Shown here: positions 27,396 through 36,777 of the stretch, in pieces
Numbering within the stretch: the first letter of the stretch is position 1
How the letters are laid out: each line of letters starts with the position of its first letter
Source: Paraburkholderia translucens
GTDB lineage: Bacteria; Pseudomonadota; Gammaproteobacteria; Burkholderiales; Burkholderiaceae
Assembly (NCBI RefSeq): GCF_020881035.1
Contig: NZ_JAJITC010000001.1
Span: forward strand, 186,001 to 250,000
Reading direction: 5' to 3'
DNA length: 64,000 bases
Program-made: the position numbers and the translations under genes
The notes under the pieces: model-generated
The model's database searches: none
The model's input: only the letters and a program-made list of their open reading frames with translations
Told to the model about the DNA's origin: nothing

Positions 27396-27698
27396 TTTGA
27401 ACTCCCATTCAATGTTTTTTCGTTATTAGGCAAGTCAATGTGTCACATATCACATTTGATGCTGCGCTCGCTTGCGTAGCGGAGAATACCTGCTAAAACT
27501 CTATTCAAGAGCTCCTCTGGTGAAGACCCATCGGTATTGCAAATCATCTACGCATTACACCAACACCTCGCCGGATCTCGCTCTTCATCGGCCTCATAGA
27601 AAAGCCTCCTCACGCTAACCGGCCCTGTCACGCTCACTCGCATGCGCGTTGTTCGTGCAGTGAAATTCGATCCCATCCTCAACGATATGGAGTCCTAG
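27396..27698. other. Divergent promoter region between the DUF4157 and GH19 genes
   Basis: About 300 bases of lower GC between two divergently transcribed genes. No gene, repeat or terminator was recognised. The ribosome sites of both genes lie at its ends (GGGAG on the left, GGAGTCC on the right). Confidence 0.4.
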
Positions 27699-28379
27699 AT
27701 GGACAAAATCACATTCATGGCTGCGACGAGCAGTTCGGAAGCGGGCGCTGACCTCTGGCTCGACGCAGTGCAAACCGCGATGGAGCGTTTCGAGATCAAC
27801 ACGCCCGCGCGCCAGGCTGCCTTTCTCGCGCAAGTCGCGTACGAAAGTGGCCGGTTTCCGCCGCTGCCTGTGTCGGAGAACTTCAATTATTCGGTCGAAG
27901 GCCTGCAGGCAACTTTCCGCTCGCTCACGCCACAGCAATGTGCGAGCCTCGGACGGCAGCCGGGAGAGACGCACGTGCCGCCCGAGCGACAGCAGCAGAT
28001 CGCCAACCTCGTCTACGGCGAGCACTATGGCAACGGCCCCGCCGCGACGAACGACGGCTGGAACTATCGCGGCTCGGGGCTCATCCAGTTGACGTTCAAG
28101 GAGAACTTCGCCCGCGCGGGTGAGGCGATCGGCGTGGATCTCGTCGGCAATCCCGATCTGGTGCGCAACGACGCCGCCACTGCCGCGCTGGTGTCCGCGT
28201 GGTACTGGCAGTCGCACGGCTGCAACGAACTCGCCGACGCGAACAACTTCTCTGCCATCACAGCGCAAATCAATCCGGCGCATGCGGGCGAGACCGGCCG
28301 TGAGGAAGCGTTCCAGCTTGCGAGCAATGCCCTCAACGCGATGCCCGGCACCGAGCAGAGCGGGATGGCCGTCGTGTGA
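27699..28379 (+). CDS. Glycoside hydrolase family 19 chitinase/lysozyme (endolysin-like)
   Basis: The 226-residue protein shows the phage-type GH19 layout: 'FLAQVAYESGRF' with the catalytic acid Glu49, 'VEGLQATFRSLTP', 'NYRGSGLIQLTFKENF', and 'ALVSAWYWQSHGCNELAD'. GH19 enzymes of this kind cut peptidoglycan or chitin glycan strands. No signal peptide is present, so it needs lysis or another route to reach the wall. It is the only plus-strand gene between the eCIS ATPase and the DUF4157 gene. It may serve particle release or be a delivered effector. Expected start with GGAGTCC upstream. Confidence 0.9.
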   Translation: MDKITFMAATSSSEAGADLWLDAVQTAMERFEINTPARQAAFLAQVAYESGRFPPLPVSENFNYSVEGLQATFRSLTPQQCASLGRQPGETHVPPERQQQIANLVYGEHYGNGPAATNDGWNYRGSGLIQLTFKENFARAGEAIGVDLVGNPDLVRNDAATAALVSAWYWQSHGCNELADANNFSAITAQINPAHAGETGREEAFQLASNALNAMPGTEQSGMAVV

Positions 28380-28414
28380 CTCGCAGGAGGCGGCGGCGCG
28401 CTTCATGATCGTGC

Positions 28415-30601
28415 CTATGTCAAGGTATGAGCGAACGCACCGTCGCCGACGAGCTTACCCATCTTCTGATACTCGCGCTGCGTCGCGGAGATCAGATGAC
28501 ACATGCGGATCATGTCGCCATCGTCCGCCGCGAGAAACGCGGCGGCCAGCGCCACGTTGCGAATGTTGCCGCCGCTGAGGTTGTAGCGGCGTGCCATCAG
28601 CGCGAGATCGACGCCCGGATCGCGCGGCGTGCGCTCGGGCAGAATCGCAATCCACATGCGATACCGATCGCTCTCGGTCGGCAGCGGAAAGTCCACGGTG
28701 AATTGCAGGCGGCGCACGAACGCCTCATCCATGTTGCGCCGGAAATTTGTCGCGAGAATCGCGATGCCCTGGTATTCTTCGATCCGCTGTAGAAGGTAGC
28801 CGACTTCGATGTTCGCGTAACGGTCGTGCGAGTCCTTCACGTCGCTGCGCTTGCCGAACAGCGAATCGGCTTCGTCGAAGAAAAGGATCGCGTTGGCGGT
28901 CTCAGCTTCGTCGAAGATGCGCGCGAGATTTTTTTCCGTCTCGCCGATGAACTTGCTGATGACGACCGACAAGTCGATCTTGTACAGATCGAGACCCAGT
29001 TCATTCGCAATGATGCCAGCCGCCATCGTCTTGCCCGTTCCCGACGGCCCCGCGAACAGGAACGTCAGCCCCTTACTCGATGCGAGCTTCTGCTCGAAGC
29101 CCCATTCGTTGAACACGCGATTGTGGTACTTGACGTGATTGCAGATTTCGCGCAACTGCGCGATGCGATCATCGGGCAGCACGATGTCCGTCCACGTGAA
29201 GCGTGGCGTGATTTTTTGTGCAAGCGCCGCGAGCGCGCGGTTCGAATTCAGTCGGCACGCGTCGTAGAGATCCTGCGACGTGATCTTTCTGCTTCCGTCT
29301 TCTGTGCCCTTCGCGTCCTTCGCACGCCAATTCGCAAGACTCATCGCCGAGCGCCATGAATCGTCAATCTGTCCCGGTGTGAAGCGGAACTTCGTGGCGA
29401 CGCCCTCGACATCGAGCGTCTCAGGAGCGGCGCCGTGCGCGTGGGCAGTCTTGCGCCACAGATGCTCGCGCTCGCGAATATCCGGCCGCGCTAGCGGGAC
29501 AGCGAAGAATCGCACGCGGCGCAATGCACTGCCCGGCAGCCAAAAGGCCTCGCCCGCGAGGAACGACAACGCGACTTTTTCGACTGCATCGAGGCACGCG
29601 CGCAAGGCCGCGTGCTGCTCATGCGCGAGCAGCGCATCGAAGCCGTCGATGTACAGGGCCGCACCCGTGAGGCGCGCTTCACGCGCGATCAGCGCGAATG
29701 GCATATCGCGGTTGATGTCAGCATCGGCGAGCAGCAGGCTCGCATCGACGCACAGGAACGGCGCGCCGCGTTCGCGGCAAACCGCGCGAGCGACCGTGAG
29801 CTTGCCGGCGCCCGCCGGCCCTTGCAGATGCACCGTGATCGCCATGTCATCGGTCTTCTCATGAGCCAGCGTCTTGAGACCGTGTAACGTCGATGCCGGA
29901 AGCACCAGTTCGTCCAGCCCGAGTTGCGGCGCTTCGCTTCGCAGATAAGGCGCGATGCGCGCATCCGGTGCATCGGACCCCAGCAAATACGACACGATGC
30001 GCTCATCGATGCGCAGCAGCTTGCCGATGAACGCCGGCTGCGGCCGCGCCGCATCCTCGAACACTTCGATGATCCGTGCGCGGCGCAATGGCGCATCGGC
30101 GGTGAAATGTTCACGGGCGGCAATACGCTGCAATGGGTCAGGAACGAGAAGCGCAAGCACCAGCTCGATGCTCGGTCGCGTGCGTGTCACGTCGTCCTGC
30201 AGATAGGCATAGAGCTTTTCGTATCGCGTGTCGAGCTCCGCCGCGAGGCAGACCAGCAAGATATCGATATCCAGCGGATCGAGCGAGAACATCATCCCCA
30301 GCCTGACGAGGCGCAGTTCGGTGCCTGCTTCGATCGTCGCGCTTTCGTGCTCGGAGATACGGCGCGCGATGGCTGTGTGATGCGCTGCATTGGGCGACGG
30401 ATTCAGCAGCCACGCGGGCATCGCGAGCGGCGCGGCAAGCAGCGCGTCAACCTGCTGTTCGGAAACATAGAGGCCTCGGAATTGCTCGTCTTCCCGCTGC
30501 ACGCATCGAAAACGCGCGACTTGCGAGCGGATCTGCAGGTCGATCTGCTCAAGTCGCGCAAGCAAATGCTCTAGCGAAGACTCGTAGCGGGACACAGCCA
30601 T
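28415..30601 (-). CDS. eCIS AAA+ ATPase (Afp15-like)
   Basis: A 728-residue protein with two AAA modules. The first, near residue 260, has a degenerate Walker A ('GPAGAGKLTVAR', Leu instead of Thr/Ser after Lys). The second is intact: 'AGPSGTGKTMAAG' near 520, 'ILFFDEADSLFGKR' near 572, then 'LLQRIEEYQGIAILATNFR' and the arginine finger region 'FVRRLQFTVDFP'. The N-terminal 200 residues are helical, as in eCIS ATPases of the Afp15/Pvc15 type, which are needed for particle assembly or cargo loading. The ATG at 30601 overlaps the previous stop by one base (TGATG), so translation is coupled; a GTG one codon earlier is also possible. Confidence 0.93.
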   Translation of the reverse strand: MAVSRYESSLEHLLARLEQIDLQIRSQVARFRCVQREDEQFRGLYVSEQQVDALLAAPLAMPAWLLNPSPNAAHHTAIARRISEHESATIEAGTELRLVRLGMMFSLDPLDIDILLVCLAAELDTRYEKLYAYLQDDVTRTRPSIELVLALLVPDPLQRIAAREHFTADAPLRRARIIEVFEDAARPQPAFIGKLLRIDERIVSYLLGSDAPDARIAPYLRSEAPQLGLDELVLPASTLHGLKTLAHEKTDDMAITVHLQGPAGAGKLTVARAVCRERGAPFLCVDASLLLADADINRDMPFALIAREARLTGAALYIDGFDALLAHEQHAALRACLDAVEKVALSFLAGEAFWLPGSALRRVRFFAVPLARPDIREREHLWRKTAHAHGAAPETLDVEGVATKFRFTPGQIDDSWRSAMSLANWRAKDAKGTEDGSRKITSQDLYDACRLNSNRALAALAQKITPRFTWTDIVLPDDRIAQLREICNHVKYHNRVFNEWGFEQKLASSKGLTFLFAGPSGTGKTMAAGIIANELGLDLYKIDLSVVISKFIGETEKNLARIFDEAETANAILFFDEADSLFGKRSDVKDSHDRYANIEVGYLLQRIEEYQGIAILATNFRRNMDEAFVRRLQFTVDFPLPTESDRYRMWIAILPERTPRDPGVDLALMARRYNLSGGNIRNVALAAAFLAADDGDMIRMCHLISATQREYQKMGKLVGDGAFAHTLT

Positions 30602-31617
30602 CACCCCTCGACCGTTGCGACATGCAACAGAGACGGGTCACATGTCACTTCGATTGCCACGAGCGAGACTCGCACATAAGCCTCGCTGCGAATCTCGATT
30701 GACAACGTCGACGTTTCCAGGTGCAAGTCGCCTTCCTTGATGTGCCAGGTCTCGTCATAAGGGCCGCTCTTGATCTCCTGTTTGAGGAGGCTCTTGGCAA
30801 CGTGCTTGCGCGCATCCGCATCCCATCCGCCGAGAAACAGTTCGACCGACAGGCGCGCGTCGTTGATTTCGCCGGCAACGCGCAAGCGCAGCACGCGCGT
30901 GACGCTCGGCGCGAGTGAAATCGCCATTGTGCCGGCCGCACCTTTGTCGTTGGGCTTTTCATCGATCTCCCGATGCGCCCGCGCCTCGGTCGGACCGACA
31001 CGAAATGGAGGCGGCGCAACTGCGTTTTCGGCTGGCAGAGGCGTCGGGCGAAACGGCATTCGCAGCCAGCCGCGCTTCAGATGCGCATCGAGGGAATCGG
31101 CGGTGACGGAGCACGGCGCGAGCAGCGTCTTCATGTGCCGGCGATTGGTCGTCTTGATGGCCTGCGCGCTCACATGGCTTTTGTCGTCGAGCACGATAGT
31201 CGCGAGAATCACCGCCGCCTCCACTGCGCCGGGCTCTACCGTCACCACGCCATAACACTTGCGCGTGTTGCGTTCGGCGTCGTCGTCACCGGCTGAAGCA
31301 ACGTCGTCTTCCTCATAGTGAAGGCTCACGACGAGAACCGCGTTTGCTTCATTCGACGGCAACTGAAGCTTCTCCTCGTGCCTCAGATCAATTTCATGCC
31401 CGAGTCCGTCCACGGCGAAGCCCGGCGACACAACGATCTCATTGCCGCCCGCGTGTCTCACTTCCAGCCCATGCACTATGCCCCAGCCGTGCAAATTGAG
31501 GTTGTGACGATAGCGCGCGTTCGCGTGATAGCGCTGCTCGTCACGAAAGTCTTCCTCGTTCAGTAATTGACCCCGGTAGTACGCCGGTTTTTTGTGGATG
31601 AACTGTTTCTTGTGCAT
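30601..31617 (-). CDS. Conserved eCIS protein of unknown role (338 aa)
   Basis: The N-terminus 'KKPAYYRGQLLNEEDFRDEQRYH' followed by 'LHGWGIVHGLEVRH' and 'VVSPGFAVDGLGHEI' is a pattern I know from proteins encoded next to the ATPase in many eCIS loci. The first 170 residues look like a beta-rich module. After a linker near 200-235, a second domain (about 240-338) predicts a beta sandwich with 'RVLRLRVAGEINDARLSVELFLGGWD'. It may be a baseplate-periphery or capping protein. GAGGGG lies upstream of the ATG. The stop overlaps the start of the ATPase gene. Confidence 0.8.
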   Translation of the reverse strand: MHKKQFIHKKPAYYRGQLLNEEDFRDEQRYHANARYRHNLNLHGWGIVHGLEVRHAGGNEIVVSPGFAVDGLGHEIDLRHEEKLQLPSNEANAVLVVSLHYEEDDVASAGDDDAERNTRKCYGVVTVEPGAVEAAVILATIVLDDKSHVSAQAIKTTNRRHMKTLLAPCSVTADSLDAHLKRGWLRMPFRPTPLPAENAVAPPPFRVGPTEARAHREIDEKPNDKGAAGTMAISLAPSVTRVLRLRVAGEINDARLSVELFLGGWDADARKHVAKSLLKQEIKSGPYDETWHIKEGDLHLETSTLSIEIRSEAYVRVSLVAIEVTCDPSLLHVATVEG

Positions 31618-31629
31618 TTGATGTACCCC

Positions 31630-32316
31630 TCAGGCTTCAACCGGTTCCCGCCGATCGCGGGTCAGCACCAATTCGTATTCCGTATGTGCGGGTCGCGCGA
31701 ATTCGACCACCGCGCGCACACGCTCCTCCAGATCATGCAGCGCGCCATGAACCCGGGCAAAAGCGCGCTCGCGTAGGCAGAACTCGACGCGAAACCGGTA
31801 CGGTTCACGCACCGCGAGCTCCGTATCCACGCCGACATGCGAGCGCCCGATGACGAAACCGTGTACCGGGTTCTCGTCGATCGACGATTCACCGATTTCG
31901 CCGAAGCACAGAGCAAGCAGCTTTTCCATGTAATCGCGCGTGCCGCGTCTGCCGTAGAGCGGCACGATGCCGGCCACGATGTGCCGCAGCTCATCTGCCG
32001 AAAAATATCGATACGGCGTGAACGCGACCCACTGCGCGAGCCACGGCATGAAGCGATCGGGCGCGGGCGGGCGCGCTTCACTCTGGATGCTGGCGGGCCC
32101 GTTGATGGTTTGCCAAAGCGCGGCCGGTTTCACGCCGAGCGGTGCGAAAAGGCTCGGAATCGCATCGATCTCGTCGCCGACGGCGGGCGCGTTCGCGTTG
32201 CCGCTCGCGAGCAGCATGAGCTCGAACGCTGCGAGCAGCGCACGCAGCTGGTCGCCGCCGTCGGCGCGATAGATCGCGGGGAGCGCAGCCAGCAAGCGGC
32301 CGGCGGTGTCATTCAT
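31630..32316 (-). CDS. Phage tail protein I-like baseplate protein
   Basis: The ATG at 32316 has a GGGGAGG site five bases upstream, giving 228 residues. 'LPAIYRADGG', 'LLAAFELMLL', 'FMPWLAQWVAFTPYRYF' and 'GIVPLYGRRGTRDYMEKLLALCFG' follow the P2 gpI / eCIS tail protein layout. In contractile phages this protein joins the outer baseplate wedge to fibres. The C-terminal 70 residues ('PYRFRVEFCLRER') are the usual beta domain. The start lies eight bases inside the end of the upstream J-like gene, so the two are coupled. Confidence 0.87.
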   Translation of the reverse strand: MNDTAGRLLAALPAIYRADGGDQLRALLAAFELMLLASGNANAPAVGDEIDAIPSLFAPLGVKPAALWQTINGPASIQSEARPPAPDRFMPWLAQWVAFTPYRYFSADELRHIVAGIVPLYGRRGTRDYMEKLLALCFGEIGESSIDENPVHGFVIGRSHVGVDTELAVREPYRFRVEFCLRERAFARVHGALHDLEERVRAVVEFARPAHTEYELVLTRDRREPVEA

Positions 32317-33451
32317 GATCACCTCCCCAATGACGCATCCGGCGCGCGCGATCATTCAGGCCGGCATCGATGAGTGCAACGTGGGCGCGCGACACCGTCA
32401 GCCGCAGTTGCTCCCAAGGCTTGAGCAACACCGACGCGAGCATGCCGCTGCTATCGCGCACGAAGCGCACGAACGTGTCTTCGGACAGATGCGCGGGCCC
32501 GCCGAGCACCGTGTCGACGCCGATCGTCGCCACCGTGCCGACCTGTACGCCGACGCCGCGCGCCTGCAGCTGAGGGTCGCTCGTCGCATCGAGCACGGTG
32601 ACGGCCTCGACATAATCAATGCCGGGCGCAGCATCGATCGTCTTCGCGATCGACGCGAGCGAGAGTGTGCCGCCGAAGTTCACCGCATTCGCGTTACCGA
32701 AACGGTCCGCGAGGACGTCGTCGACGCTGGCAAGCGCCTCATCGAGCGATACGCCCGGCAACGGCGACACCGCGAAGGCGATCGATACATGCAGCACCGC
32801 TGGCGCGACGACCGAAAGATGCGTCGTCAAGAGGGAGCGGGACGCAAGATCGCGGCTCACTTTTTCGCGCACGTGCCTGGCGACGTCGTCGGGCACATCG
32901 GCGGGCAACGCCAGCACGACGCTGACATGGCCGCGCGCCTGCCTGGCGGCGTCGGGCCCATGTATACGCGCACCGCTCAGATTGACGTTCGCTATGCAGC
33001 GCACGCCGATCGCACGATCCGGCAACTCGCGCGCGGCCATCGCGCGGGCGAAGCACTCGAAGTCCGCGGGTGTGACCGCGCATTCCATCTGCGAGAGCCC
33101 GCTCACCGCATCGCCAATGGCACGCGAAAGTTCGGCGGCGAGATCGACCGCGCCGTCGGACTGTGTGACGAGCGGCACGATATCGTGATTCGGCGCGCCC
33201 TTCAGCAGCCGCAGGAATTGCAGCTTCGCGGCGGGCGTGACGCGGCCGATCCGATACAACAACGCATCGGTGAAATAAGCGAGCAGCTCGACCAGCGTGA
33301 CACCCGGATCGGAGGGATTGTGGTCGGTCCACTCCGGCGCATGCGCCGGCACGAGCGCCATGCCTTCACGCACGAGCGTGTCGTAATCGCGCTCGACGAC
33401 AATAGGCGCTTCCGGCGCACTGAAATGGGTGTCGACTGCGGGCGTGGACAT
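32309..33451 (-). CDS. Baseplate J-like wedge protein (Afp12-like)
   Basis: The ATG at 33451 lies two bases after the stop of the 971-residue gene and gives 380 residues; the open frame extends further upstream, but only as a shadow inside that gene. 'EWTDHNPSDPGVTLVELLAYFTDALLYRIGR' is the hallmark N-terminus of eCIS and phage gp6/J-type wedge proteins. 'MECAVTPADFECFARA' and the C-terminal DUF276/J-like region complete it. It forms part of the baseplate wedge ring that changes conformation when the sheath fires. Confidence 0.9.
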   Translation of the reverse strand: MSTPAVDTHFSAPEAPIVVERDYDTLVREGMALVPAHAPEWTDHNPSDPGVTLVELLAYFTDALLYRIGRVTPAAKLQFLRLLKGAPNHDIVPLVTQSDGAVDLAAELSRAIGDAVSGLSQMECAVTPADFECFARAMAARELPDRAIGVRCIANVNLSGARIHGPDAARQARGHVSVVLALPADVPDDVARHVREKVSRDLASRSLLTTHLSVVAPAVLHVSIAFAVSPLPGVSLDEALASVDDVLADRFGNANAVNFGGTLSLASIAKTIDAAPGIDYVEAVTVLDATSDPQLQARGVGVQVGTVATIGVDTVLGGPAHLSEDTFVRFVRDSSGMLASVLLKPWEQLRLTVSRAHVALIDAGLNDRARRMRHWGGDHE

Positions 33452-33453
33452 GA

Positions 33454-36369
33454 TCAGCGGCCCGCCAGGATGATATGACCGCCCGCGCAGATCAGGAAAT
33501 CGCCGCGTGCCCGCACGCCCGGTGCGGGCTCGATGAAGCGCAGGCGCAGCGCGCGCACCGCCTCGATGCCATCGATCGCATCGAGGCAGGCGAGCAGATC
33601 GGAGGCGTGCGGCTCGACGCCGAAGCGCCAGCCGTGGCCCGCATCGCCACCGGTCAACGGATGCAAATATGCATCGAAGCGCGCCGCGCATGCGATGCGC
33701 AAGCGCTCCGGCGATGCATCCGCGGCGACGGCCAATTCCGCATCGACGCAGACTTGCACGTAAACCGGCCCCGCCAGAATCAGTTCGACGCCCGCCGGCG
33801 CACGCGCTTCCAGGTAGCGCTTCACCGCCGCGAGCAGCGCCAGCGTCGGCTGCGGTGCGCGATCCGTGCCGCACGGCACGACGGTGACGCTTACGACGCC
33901 GGGCGCCGCCTGGCCGCGCGCGTCGCCCGTCGACACGTCGCGCCCGCCGATGCATGCCGCGCGCGCGATTTCAGGCGACGCGCCCAGCGCGAGATCGGCG
34001 TAATCGTCGCGGCAAACCGCGCGGCCGCGATGACGCACGCGCGCGAGCGACGCGCGGCGCGCCGCGTGATCGTCGGGAGCGTCCTGTCCACCGCTCGCCC
34101 AATCGCAATTCTGCGCCGACGCGACATACGGCACCGTCGTGCGCAATTGCGTGATTGCGAGCGGCGGCTGATTGCCCTGCACACCTCCTCCCGCGCTGTA
34201 GCTGATGCGCACGTTGTTACCGCCGGCGGGGGGCATCCGAGCGCGCCGGCCATCACCGAACCGCAGGGTGCCCGTGGTCCTGTCCAGCACGAAGTCGCGC
34301 GCGTCGCGCGCGCTTGCTGCGAAATCGTCGACGCGGTTCCAGCGCACCCAGTCGCGCGCCGAGCCGGTATAGGCTTCGCGCACCTCGACGCGCACCTCGC
34401 CGACCACCGGAGCACGCGCGGTCCTGAACGTCTGCGCAGGGCGCTCCGTCGCCGAGCCGAGCAGTTCGTCTTCGAAGCGCAGCGCCTGCACGGCGGGGAC
34501 CACGTTGAGCACGATCTGGCGGATCGGCGGCGCGTCGTCGGCGGTGTCGAACAGCACGCGCAGCCAGAGCAGCGCGTGATCCGCGTCGAGCAGCGTGTCG
34601 TGCCATGGCGCGATGCCGCCGTGCGCGATGGTCACCTGGACATAGCCCGGATGCCGAAAGCCACCTGTCATGTCGATGGATTCGCAGTCGCGCCAGCCCT
34701 CTCCGTTCGATACTTGCCAGCGTGGCTTGTCCCCGCCGTGGCCGGAAACATCATCGTCGCGATAGATCGCGCGCGCGCCGTGCTGCGCCATGCCGACATA
34801 CAGGCTCAGATTGTGGCCGGCAAGCTGTTCAGGCAGCGCACGCAGTCCGATGTACAAAGCGCGCGCAGTCTGATCGAGCGATGGAAACGGCTGGAACGCA
34901 GCGCGCTCACCGGTTTCGTCCACAGCCAGGCGCTCCCACGTCAGTCCGTTCTCGACGATGATCTCTTGTGGCGCCAGCGGCCCTGCGTGCAGCGACATCG
35001 CAAGGCCGATGCGCGCGATCGAAGGCGGCGCGTCCATCGGCACGGCGAAGTTTTCCGCCGATGTCGCGCTCACGCGATAGTTGCCCGACGCGAGACGGGC
35101 GCGCAGCCAGCCCTCGGCGGCGCCGTTGATGGTCGCCGGAATCGCGTCGGCCGGCACCGCGAAACTGACCGTGCCGCTCTTCGTGAAGGCGTCCGTACCA
35201 TCGTCGACGGAGACCGGGCGCCAGCCGCTTGCCGTGTGCGCTTCCCAACTCACGCGCGGCGCACCGTCGCGGCTCACTGGCGGAATCGGCGAGGCGCCGG
35301 GCGCGGCATCGGCTGGATTCGTCAGCTCGATCGTGAGCACGACGCGCGCGCCAGCCACGGCGAACGCCTTGGACGCCAGATAGAGCACGTCGTTAAAACG
35401 CGGCCGCTCCCCAAACGGATAAAAGTCGCGCGTCAGATCGACCGGCACGCGGTTCGACAGTGCAGTATCGAGCGTGGCTCCCGTAAGCGCGCGATCCGCG
35501 GAAATCGCGAGGCCGGTGATCGTCGAGCTGCCGATGCCGGGCGCGTTCGCACTGGCGCGCAAGCGGCACGTGAGCCAGCCGTTCTCGACGCCGTGCAGCT
35601 TGCTCGCCTGCCACGGCGACGGCACGCTGAAGACGACCGTTCCGCTCGTCGTAAAGCCGTGCGTCGTATCGCTCGACGGATCAAGCTGGACGAAACCATC
35701 TGGCCCGCACATGCCCCATTGCAGCGAAAGCGGTTCTATCGGCGCCTGAGCGCGCGCGATCCGCACATCGAGCGAGAAGCCGGCGAGATCGGGCGAGCAG
35801 AAGAATGCGCGATGCCCGATGTGCATCGCCCGCACGAAGGGCTGCCCATGGCTGCGGAGCGACTCGCCATCGCCCAGGCCTTGCGGCGAAACGACCGCGC
35901 TCGCATCGGCAAGCGTCCCCGCGTGCGCATCTACCCACATGGCGCGCACGGCCTCTGCACGCAGCACTTCGAGATCCGCCGTCGTCTGGAACACGACCGG
36001 CTGCGGCCGCCCGCCCGAGCCGGGCGCCGCGACTTCGGTGAACTTCGGCACCACGGGCACGGGCGCGCCCTCGCCCGCCTGCGCCGCCTTGAACGCGAGA
36101 GGCGCGTACGCGGGCGTGGCCGGCTCGCGCCCGTTTGGTCCCATGTCGAGCATCTCGACGAACGCGGCCAGATGCGCGACGGGCGCCGCATTCAGGCGCT
36201 CGGTCAACACCGCGCAGTAGTGCGTGAAGACGCGCGTGAGCGCATGCCGCAGCGGATCGGCGGCGCTCGCATCGGCCCCGGTGTCGCGAAGCTGGAGCGC
36301 GTCAGAGACCGCGGCGTCGATCGCGGCCGCCGTGCGTTCCTGCGTCACGAAAGGTGCATGGTCGAGCAT
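33454..36369 (-). CDS. Large baseplate assembly protein (Afp11 / gp6-like)
   Basis: A 971-residue protein from the ATG at 36369, which overlaps the gp25 stop by one base (TGATG). Residues about 60-650 contain repeated beta domains with the pattern 'F..P.....GW..V..DDGT..FT.SG.V.F..P' (seen at least three times). The C-terminal 300 residues carry the J-like core: 'VRISYSAGGGVQGNQPPLAITQLRTTVPYV', 'RRASLARVRHRGRAVCRDDYADLALGAS' and 'VYVQVCVDAELAVAAD'. This is the putative baseplate assembly protein common to eCIS, the heterodimer partner of the smaller J-like protein. Confidence 0.92.
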   Translation of the reverse strand: MLDHAPFVTQERTAAAIDAAVSDALQLRDTGADASAADPLRHALTRVFTHYCAVLTERLNAAPVAHLAAFVEMLDMGPNGREPATPAYAPLAFKAAQAGEGAPVPVVPKFTEVAAPGSGGRPQPVVFQTTADLEVLRAEAVRAMWVDAHAGTLADASAVVSPQGLGDGESLRSHGQPFVRAMHIGHRAFFCSPDLAGFSLDVRIARAQAPIEPLSLQWGMCGPDGFVQLDPSSDTTHGFTTSGTVVFSVPSPWQASKLHGVENGWLTCRLRASANAPGIGSSTITGLAISADRALTGATLDTALSNRVPVDLTRDFYPFGERPRFNDVLYLASKAFAVAGARVVLTIELTNPADAAPGASPIPPVSRDGAPRVSWEAHTASGWRPVSVDDGTDAFTKSGTVSFAVPADAIPATINGAAEGWLRARLASGNYRVSATSAENFAVPMDAPPSIARIGLAMSLHAGPLAPQEIIVENGLTWERLAVDETGERAAFQPFPSLDQTARALYIGLRALPEQLAGHNLSLYVGMAQHGARAIYRDDDVSGHGGDKPRWQVSNGEGWRDCESIDMTGGFRHPGYVQVTIAHGGIAPWHDTLLDADHALLWLRVLFDTADDAPPIRQIVLNVVPAVQALRFEDELLGSATERPAQTFRTARAPVVGEVRVEVREAYTGSARDWVRWNRVDDFAASARDARDFVLDRTTGTLRFGDGRRARMPPAGGNNVRISYSAGGGVQGNQPPLAITQLRTTVPYVASAQNCDWASGGQDAPDDHAARRASLARVRHRGRAVCRDDYADLALGASPEIARAACIGGRDVSTGDARGQAAPGVVSVTVVPCGTDRAPQPTLALLAAVKRYLEARAPAGVELILAGPVYVQVCVDAELAVAADASPERLRIACAARFDAYLHPLTGGDAGHGWRFGVEPHASDLLACLDAIDGIEAVRALRLRFIEPAPGVRARGDFLICAGGHIILAGR

Positions 36370-36770
36370 CACGTGAGCGGCCTGTCGAGGTAGAACGGAT
36401 AGACGAGGTTGAAGCGGTTGTCGGTTAGCCGCACGCGGTAGTCGATTTCGATCTGCAACTGCTCACCGTAGCCGCCCGCGCCCGATGCGTGCACCTGCAT
36501 CACGTCGATGCGCGGCTCCCACTTCTCGAGCGCCTCGCGTACATGAAACTCCGCCATGCCCTGTGTGGATGGCCCATTCACGTTAAACACCAGGTCGTGC
36601 AGGCCGCAGCCGAAGTCCGGGCGCATCACCCGCTCGCCCTTCGCCGTCGAAAGAATGAGGAAGATCGATTGCCGCACGCACTCCTCGTAGCGCGCGACCC
36701 TGATGCGCTCGTCCTTTAGCGCCACGGGGAACTCCCAACCGACTCCAAGCACCTGCGCGGGCATATCCAT
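36369..36770 (-). CDS. Baseplate wedge protein gp25 (Afp9-like)
   Basis: A 133-residue protein with the gp25 core: 'IRVARYEECVRQSIFLILSTAKGERVMRPDFGCGLHDLVF' (the EPR-like motif in gp25 is 'GE..M.P.FG'), then 'ALEKWEPRIDVMQV'. In phage tails, T6SS (TssE) and eCIS, gp25 couples the baseplate to the first sheath ring. It lies seven bases after the spike gene and overlaps the start of the large baseplate gene. Confidence 0.94.
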   Translation of the reverse strand: MDMPAQVLGVGWEFPVALKDERIRVARYEECVRQSIFLILSTAKGERVMRPDFGCGLHDLVFNVNGPSTQGMAEFHVREALEKWEPRIDVMQVHASGAGGYGEQLQIEIDYRVRLTDNRFNLVYPFYLDRPLT

Positions 36771-36777
36771 TGCCTCC

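Noticed and set aside
33475..36393. Long plus-strand open frame (972 codons) opposite the large baseplate gene
   Set aside because: Its product is arginine- and histidine-rich with no domain; it is the antisense shadow of the real minus-strand gene in GC-rich DNA.
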